Assembly: GCA_964472545.1 (NCBI GenBank)
Contig: CAYYNP010000193.1
Coordinates: forward strand, 1-19,693
DNA from: CAYYNP01 sp964472545
GTDB lineage: Bacteria; Planctomycetota; Planctomycetia; Pirellulales; Thermoguttaceae
DNA: 19,693 nucleotides
Reading direction: 5' to 3'
Below the pieces are notes generated by a model. The model was not told where the DNA came from and searched no databases. It saw only the letters and a list, made by a program, of their open reading frames with translations. Below are positions 15,396 through 19,693 of this stretch, piece after piece (within the stretch, counting starts at the first letter, position 1; every line of letters starts with the position of its first letter). The position numbers and the translations under genes were made by a program.

Positions 15396-15481
15396 GGGTC
15401 TCCGGACCAGGCGACTACCGCCAAGTTCGGGCAGCCTAACGTGAGGGTTCTCGTACCGGCGAGCGAGGACCCTCATTTTTT
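15396..15481 (+). ncRNA. candidate small structured RNA, about 86 nt, divergent from carA
   Basis: Starting 7 bases after TATAAT, the transcript would fold into hairpin GGTC/TCCG/GACC (15397-15408), hairpin GGCG/ACTAC/CGCC (15410-15422), a short single-stranded stretch, and a strong terminator hairpin with six Ts. GGCTGC at 15390-15395 also pairs with GCAGCC at 15431-15436, giving a three-way junction if transcription began earlier or if the other strand is the functional one (as carA leader). I recognise no known family: it lacks the SRP RNA core and does not look like 6S RNA or a common riboswitch. No + strand gene ends here, so the terminator itself implies an unannotated transcript. Confidence 0.5.
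15442..15481 (+). terminator. strong intrinsic terminator on the + strand
   Basis: TGAGGGTTCTCG (15442-15453) pairs with CGAGGACCCTCA (15464-15475) over 12 bases including one G-T pair, with a 10-base loop, followed directly by six Ts at 15476-15481. On the minus strand no T-run follows, so the terminator acts on + strand transcription. Confidence 0.8.
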
Positions 15482-15512
15482 GCGCGTTGTTACAATCTGC
15501 CACGGAACGTCG

Positions 15513-15594
15513 GGTGCAATGCCCACGCTTGCGTGGGCATGCTCACCTCATGGGGAACACCATTTCATGCCCACGCAAGCGTAGGCATGGCACC
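15513..15594. repeat. REPIN-like double hairpin
   Basis: Arms 15513-15541 and 15566-15594 are 29-base inverted copies with two mismatches, separated by 24 bases. Each arm is internally palindromic (ATGCCCACGC, TT, GCGTGGGCAT in the left arm; one mismatch in the right). It lies in the 299-base gap between the polyferredoxin stop and carA, next to the candidate small RNA. Confidence 0.85.
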
Positions 15595-15628
15595 CGTTCT
15601 GCCCCGCGTCACCCGTAGCGAATGCGAA

Positions 15629-17794
15629 TTATACTCGGTCTTCCTTGCCTTCGCCAGCTTCCACCCGAATGGCGGATTCGGTCAACAGCCCCTTGCCCTT
15701 GTTGACCACCAGGCAGCGGGTTTGGCAGATGCCGCAGCCGACGCATTTCTCGGCCACCACGTACGGAGCGGAAAGTCGGGTGTCGACGTACTCGCCAGAT
15801 TCGTTCTTCTCCACGCCGGTTCCCACCGGGCGGAACTCGATCGCGTGATAGCCGGCGGCGACGCATTCGTCGACGCAGAGCTGACAGGCCTCGTCTTGGG
15901 CAAACGGGAGGCAGGTTTGCTCGTCGACCACCGCCAGACCCATCCGCACCCTCCGCTTCTCTTCCATCGGCAAGGCCCGAATCGCGCCGGTGGGGCAAAC
16001 CTGGCCGCAGTTATTGCAGCTCGGCTGGCAGCCGGACCAATCGGCCACCAATTGCGGGGTCCATAGCCCCTGCAAGCCTTGTTGAAAGCCCAGCGGTTGA
16101 ATGGCGTCGTAGGGACATGCCTGCAGACACTCGCCGCAGCGGACGCACATCTGCAGGAATTGCTTCTCCGGTGCGCTGCCGGGGGGACGAACGGGCAGGT
16201 CGGCGTCCGGCGCATCGAGCCGGGCTCCGGTCGCCCGAAGGGCTGCGGCGGTGCCTACCCCGCCGATGGCAGCCGCCAAGAAGCCGCGACGCCGCACGGG
16301 CCGCTCGCCGCCGGGAGTGGGGTGCCGAAAAAGGGGACTGGCTCCGAGCGCAGATTCACCGTCGTCGGCAACTACGGTCGGCGGCGAGGTGCCTGCCCCC
16401 TTTTTCGATGAAGCGGTGTCTCCTTCGACCACCTCGCATTCTGGCCCGGCGCCCCGCCCCGCAAAACGGATCGCGCCGCTGGGGCACGCCCCACCGCAAG
16501 TCTGGCAGAAAGTGCAATCGGCCGTGCGGGTGGCGAAGTCGAGGCGGATCGCGTCGAAGGGGCATACCTTTACGCACTTACCGCACTCGATGCAGCTTGA
16601 ATCGACCTTCCGCTCCGTAAGCCGCAGCAGATTGGCCACCGAGAACAGTGCCCCGGAAGGGCACACGTACTTGCACCAGAACCGGGGCCGCATGATCCCC
16701 AGCCCCAGAACGACCAGCAGCAACAGAACCGAGACGACCTGCCCCACGCCGAACGGGGCCCGCTGATGCCAGCCGACGGCCAGGCCCGTCTGCGGCGCCG
16801 TGACCAGAAACGCCAGCCCGCGCGTGATCATCGGGATCGCGGCCACGAAGCCGGCGAGCAGCACGCCGAACAGGGCAGCCGCCAGCACGCCGGCCAACAG
16901 GTAGTATTTCAGATGGACCCACCAGGCCTCGGCCGTCGCGCGCGGTCGGCGCACGCGGCGGCCGATGGCCCAGTCGAACAGGTCCAGCAGCGTGCCCATC
17001 GGGCAGACGTAGCCGCAGAAGCCGCGCGGCACGACGAGGCAGACCAGCAGGATCACGCCTGCACACCAAAGCGACCAGACCCAGGACCGCGACGCCACGG
17101 CCGCAGCGACGCTCACCAACGGATCGATCGCCAGCATCGACTCGGCCCCCAGCAGCCGCTGCTTGGCCAGCAGGTCGTCGGCATAGTGAGACGGCCAGAC
17201 CTCGGGCTCCGTGGCTGCCACGGCGGCGGTCACGTCGGGCGTGGGTACGTCGAGCACGAGCTCTTCCAGCGACCATGGGCCGAAGCTGGTCGTGAGCCGA
17301 TCGACGACGTCTTCCGGCACCTGCCCCTCAGGCACCAGCTTCAGCCGTTGCGGCGCGGTCTCGATTACACGAAACGCCCAAAGCGGCGCCGGCGGATCGA
17401 CGCCGGCGTCTTTCAGGTCGACCAGCATGCCCTCGCTCGGCTGCGTCGCGGAGGCATGCTCGCAAAAAAGCGTGACGTTGCCCGTTTCGGGATCGGCCTC
17501 CTCGGGCAACCAGTCGTGGAAGATCCGGCCCGACGGCATCTCGGGCGCGTTGGATGCCACCTCATTGTTCACATCGGCCGCCGTCTCGGCAGGTCCCGGC
17601 GGCACGACCGTGTACGGCCAGCAGACGTAGCAGAAGAGCCAGAGGAACGTCAGAAAACAGCCGGCCTGCACGATCCGCCGTAGCGGCGATGCCAGCCAAG
17701 TGGGGCCAAGAAGACGCAAGACTCCGCGGATAGTGCGTGAGACGCCGGCCGTGTCGGCTTTCTTGCGTGGTGGCAGAAACCAGTTGAGTTGCAT
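15629..17794 (-). CDS. NapH-NapG-like polyferredoxin fusion membrane protein
   Basis: This 721-residue iron-sulfur protein is likely an electron conduit from quinol to periplasmic partners. A first membrane helix at about 44-66 is followed by an exported 160-residue segment of unknown fold, then more membrane helices (about 237-258, 290-315, 350-370). The NapH/NosR-type CxxxCP motifs are C260-x3-C264-P and C374-x3-C378-P. Two cytoplasmic 4Fe-4S motifs follow: C401-x2-C404-x2-C407-x3-C411-P and C427-x2-C430-x2-C433-x3-C437-P. A Ser/Pro/Gly linker leads to a Tat-like signal (RRRGFLAAAIGG, 501-512) and a NapG/MauM-like half with further clusters (C550-x2-C553-x2-C556-x3-C560-P, CNNCGQVCP, CVGCGICQTRC). 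NapH and NapG are normally separate proteins. No clear ribosome-binding site precedes the ATG. It lies downstream of the FMN-binding gene, the likely redox partner. Confidence 0.88.
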   Translation of the reverse strand: MQLNWFLPPRKKADTAGVSRTIRGVLRLLGPTWLASPLRRIVQAGCFLTFLWLFCYVCWPYTVVPPGPAETAADVNNEVASNAPEMPSGRIFHDWLPEEADPETGNVTLFCEHASATQPSEGMLVDLKDAGVDPPAPLWAFRVIETAPQRLKLVPEGQVPEDVVDRLTTSFGPWSLEELVLDVPTPDVTAAVAATEPEVWPSHYADDLLAKQRLLGAESMLAIDPLVSVAAAVASRSWVWSLWCAGVILLVCLVVPRGFCGYVCPMGTLLDLFDWAIGRRVRRPRATAEAWWVHLKYYLLAGVLAAALFGVLLAGFVAAIPMITRGLAFLVTAPQTGLAVGWHQRAPFGVGQVVSVLLLLVVLGLGIMRPRFWCKYVCPSGALFSVANLLRLTERKVDSSCIECGKCVKVCPFDAIRLDFATRTADCTFCQTCGGACPSGAIRFAGRGAGPECEVVEGDTASSKKGAGTSPPTVVADDGESALGASPLFRHPTPGGERPVRRRGFLAAAIGGVGTAAALRATGARLDAPDADLPVRPPGSAPEKQFLQMCVRCGECLQACPYDAIQPLGFQQGLQGLWTPQLVADWSGCQPSCNNCGQVCPTGAIRALPMEEKRRVRMGLAVVDEQTCLPFAQDEACQLCVDECVAAGYHAIEFRPVGTGVEKNESGEYVDTRLSAPYVVAEKCVGCGICQTRCLVVNKGKGLLTESAIRVEAGEGKEDRV
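16327..16406. repeat. palindromic repeat inserted in-frame in the polyferredoxin linker
   Basis: GAAAAAGGGG at 16327-16336 and onward is an imperfect inverted match to 16386-16406 (ending CCCCCTTTTTC); about 17 of 20 positions pair. The intervening bases keep the reading frame open. The encoded peptide is the low-complexity linker between the NapH-like and NapG-like halves. It resembles the intergenic palindromes in layout and is probably a dispersed element that landed in coding DNA. Confidence 0.65.
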
Positions 17795-17841
17795 GTCAGT
17801 TCGGTGAGTACTTCCCGCTGTATGGTGAGTGCCACGCTTCG

Positions 17842-17923
17842 CCGTTTAGCAGCCGCCGGCACGGCGGCTTGATGGACGATCAGACGCCGCGCAAGAGCCG
17901 CCGTGCCGGCGGCTGCTAAACGG
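17842..17923. repeat. 28-bp perfect inverted repeat, REPIN-like double hairpin
   Basis: Arms 17842-17869 and 17896-17923 are perfect inverted copies with a 26-base spacer. Each arm contains an inner palindrome (AGCCGCC, 5 bases, GGCGGCT) plus an outer CCGTTTAGC. It occupies half of the 167-base gap between the FMN-binding gene and the polyferredoxin gene. It could weaken read-through between the two or protect the upstream mRNA; neither can be decided from sequence. Confidence 0.9.
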
Positions 17924-17961
17924 AAAAAGCTCAGCGTCCTTCGGCGATTCTCCGTTCCCGC

Positions 17962-19524
17962 TCACGGCATCGCCCCCGCCAGTGCCTTGGCCGTGGCGTT
18001 GACGATTGCTTTGGCGGTGATCGTGGCGCCGCTGGTGGCGTCGATACCTTTGACGCTTTGCCGCTCGACGATCTTCCGCGGCGTATCGATCAATGCGCTG
18101 AAGAACTGTTTCTCCTTGTGATCGGTCACCCGCACCGACTCGATCTTCCCGTTGGCCACGACGACCTCCACGTGAATGTCGGCCTCGTAGCCGAGGCTGG
18201 CGGCGCGGTAGGTTCCGTCGGGCACGCGTTTGATGTCGAGCAACTCGAACATCTCGATCGCCGCGAGGCTGGGCCGGGCGAGTTGCTGCTGGCGCTGGAT
18301 CCGCTTGGCGCTTTGGCCCTGGGCGGGCAGGGCCAAGAGCCGATTGTAGTATCCCCGGGCCTCCTGATACATTCCCGCCTGACGGCAGATATCACCGGCG
18401 TAGATCAACGCCACGTCGGCGGCCTGCCCGCGGGTGTTGGGCTCCAGGATCTGAAGGGCCTGGCGAACTTCACCCATATCTCCCAGCAGCTTGAGCGAAG
18501 AGAACTGCATCGGGAGTCTCTGCAGCAAATCCATGGCCATCGGCTTGCTGCCCAGCCGCCAATAGCACTCGGCCAGCCGGATACCGCTGTGCGGGTAGAC
18601 GCCGCCCCGGTCGACGCCCGTCTGACGCCACCAGTAGGCCGCCCGGGCGTAGTCCTGAATCAAGTTGAAGTACATCCGCCCCAACTCGTTCATTACACGG
18701 CGGCGGGTGGCGGGGTTCTCTTTGTGAACCTCGAGCATGTGGTACATAAACCGCACGCCCTCGCGCCACTTGCTCGGGTTGCGGTTGATGATGTCCCAGA
18801 CGTATTGCCCCACGTTCTTCTGGTTGTTCCAGCCCTTCGGCGGCGGCTGCGGCCAGTTCAGGTCGAGCGATTTTGGGTAATTCAATGCCACCGTGTCGAA
18901 CCACTCCGGCGGCGATTGGCCGGCGCGGGTGATCAACGCGTCGACCGCGGCGGGGCTGCGGCGCGCGCCCGTCGGCGACGGGCCTGCCGTGCCGGGGCGG
19001 GGATTTGCCCGAGGGTTCGTCGACGGGGTCGTGCGGCCTCCGGTTCCCGGGGGTGGGTCCGTCTCGGCCGCCTCTTCGTTGACGACCTCCCGGCTGCCGT
19101 CGACCGTGATGGCGTGGATCTTGCTGATCGGGTACTTCCGCCGTACGGTCCTCGAACCGATCGCGACCTCGAACTCGACGTACTGGTCGTCGCGCGAGAC
19201 CATCGTGCCTCGGACCTTGCTGCCGATGAGGAACTCGATCAACACTCCCGACGCACTTGCGGCCGCCGCCGGTGCGGCCTGGGTGGGCAGGGCCAAAGCG
19301 CGATCGAGGGCGCTGAGCCGGTCCAGCGGCACCGAGACGATCTGGCCGTCGGTCTTGCGCAATCGCACGACACCGTTGACGCAATCGATCAACTCTGCCT
19401 GCACGCGATACGTGCCCGAGTTGTCGGTCCAAGTTCGCACGTCGCCGCGCGAAACGGTCGGGAAGTAGAGCACCGCGGCGATGAGCAACATCGCATACGC
19501 CGGGCGACGAGCCGCATTCTTCAT
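17962..19524 (-). CDS. exported SHD1 / helical-repeat / FMN-binding protein
   Basis: This 520-residue protein has a signal peptide (residues 1-27, AYAMLLIAAVLYFPTVSRG). An SHD1-like beta domain covers about 28-80 (RTWTDNSGTYRVQAELID to VPLDRLSALDRA). A second beta-rich stretch (about 92-145) and a Pro/Gly/Thr linker (about 155-200) precede a helical TPR-like region (about 205-425, with YARAAYWWRQTG, GIRLAECYWRLGSKPMAMDLL, EARGYYNRLLAL). The C-terminal domain (about 432-520) is FMN-binding, related to those of NosR, RnfG and NqrC. It ends in D495-x2-S498-G-A-T501, the motif that ApbE-type transferases modify by attaching FMN to the Thr. A GGGGGA tract precedes the ATG. With the downstream polyferredoxin it probably forms an extracytosolic electron-transfer pair. 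I know of no characterised protein with this domain order. Confidence 0.85.
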   Translation of the reverse strand: MKNAARRPAYAMLLIAAVLYFPTVSRGDVRTWTDNSGTYRVQAELIDCVNGVVRLRKTDGQIVSVPLDRLSALDRALALPTQAAPAAAASASGVLIEFLIGSKVRGTMVSRDDQYVEFEVAIGSRTVRRKYPISKIHAITVDGSREVVNEEAAETDPPPGTGGRTTPSTNPRANPRPGTAGPSPTGARRSPAAVDALITRAGQSPPEWFDTVALNYPKSLDLNWPQPPPKGWNNQKNVGQYVWDIINRNPSKWREGVRFMYHMLEVHKENPATRRRVMNELGRMYFNLIQDYARAAYWWRQTGVDRGGVYPHSGIRLAECYWRLGSKPMAMDLLQRLPMQFSSLKLLGDMGEVRQALQILEPNTRGQAADVALIYAGDICRQAGMYQEARGYYNRLLALPAQGQSAKRIQRQQQLARPSLAAIEMFELLDIKRVPDGTYRAASLGYEADIHVEVVVANGKIESVRVTDHKEKQFFSALIDTPRKIVERQSVKGIDATSGATITAKAIVNATAKALAGAMP

Positions 19525-19597
19525 CGTGTTTCCCCCAAGAAACGGTCGGTGATGGCGAGGCGTGATGACGTCGTGGCAGGTTGATGCATGAATCTCG

Positions 19598-19626
19598 ATT
19601 ATAGCGGCACTTTGGGCCGTTGGGAA
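19598..19626 (-). promoter_or_regulatory. sigma70-like promoter for the FMN-binding gene
   Basis: On the minus strand, TATAAT (19603 to 19598) is preceded by TTCCCA (19626 to 19621, 4 of 6 to TTGACA) with a 17-base spacer. Transcription would start near 19591, giving a leader of about 67 bases before the ATG at 19524. The remaining bases to the window end show no gene. Confidence 0.5.
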
Positions 19627-19693
19627 TACACCGTCGTAGGGAAGGCGGTTGCGTTGTACGGAAGTGAGTTGCTTGCTTTGAGTTGTGTTTGGT

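Noticed and set aside
15396..15481. SRP RNA, 6S RNA or a tRNA at this place
   Set aside because: The SRP core sequence, the 6S open-bubble layout and the tRNA T-loop and acceptor features are all missing.
14096..17923. Short repeated palindromes as a CRISPR array
   Set aside because: They are isolated inverted pairs with different sequences, not direct repeats with regular spacers.
18058..19584. 508-residue + strand open frame
   Set aside because: It is antisense to the SHD1/FMN-binding gene, whose domains and start are well supported.

Overview
The window looks like a chromosomal contig from a high-GC member of the Planctomycetota, probably a Pirellulales-type lineage. Supporting signs are two secreted proteins with SHD1-like (SLA1 homology) domains, a very large secreted PQQ-type propeller protein with an N-terminal methyltransferase-like domain, a Tat-exported Gfo/Idh/MocA oxidoreductase, strong GC bias with long shadow frames on both strands, and many short intergenic palindromes. 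Genus or species cannot be resolved from this sequence.

Region 1 (1-5715, + strand) is the most interesting. A sigma70-like promoter (73-101) leads into an ARM/HEAT-type helical repeat protein (168-1961). Its stop overlaps the start of a winged-helix/SWIM zinc-finger protein (1958-3658). A 302-base gene-free stretch follows, then a reverse transcriptase (3961-5715) with the retron hallmarks NAxxH, YADD and VTG. The gene trio matches what I recall as the predicted type XIII retron class (ARM + WHSWIM + RT). The gap before the RT folds like a retron msr-msd RNA: a 13-bp long-range a1/a2-like stem, a single AGC (possible branching guanosine) at the foot of a short hairpin, and a very long msd-like hairpin. 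This is the best candidate for a little-described system here.

Region 2 (5716-9097, - strand) holds two tandem genes for exported proteins: a glycoside-hydrolase-like TIM-barrel protein (distantly alpha-L-fucosidase-like) and an SHD1-domain protein. Inverted copies of a 33-bp palindromic repeat flank the pair. Region 3 (9098-9456) contains a 10-N assembly gap followed by suspect GC homopolymer sequence, so adjacency across it is not secure. Region 4 (9457-14050) has the methyltransferase-like/PQQ-propeller protein (+) converging on a Tat-exported Gfo/Idh/MocA oxidoreductase (-), with a G-quadruplex-type motif between them.

Region 5 (14051-19693) carries carA (pyrimidine/arginine synthesis) and, upstream on the same strand, a redox pair: a NapH-NapG-like polyferredoxin fusion and an exported protein with SHD1, helical-repeat and FMN-binding (DxxSGAT flavinylation motif) parts. 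Together they could pass electrons from the membrane to a covalently bound periplasmic flavin. Between the polyferredoxin gene and carA lies a likely small RNA on the + strand (TATAAT box, two hairpins, 12-bp terminator stem plus six Ts). Four REPIN-like double hairpins (3788, 14096, 15513, 17842) and one in-frame palindrome inside the polyferredoxin linker (16327) are scattered through the window. I see no tRNA, rRNA, CRISPR array, transposase or integrase.
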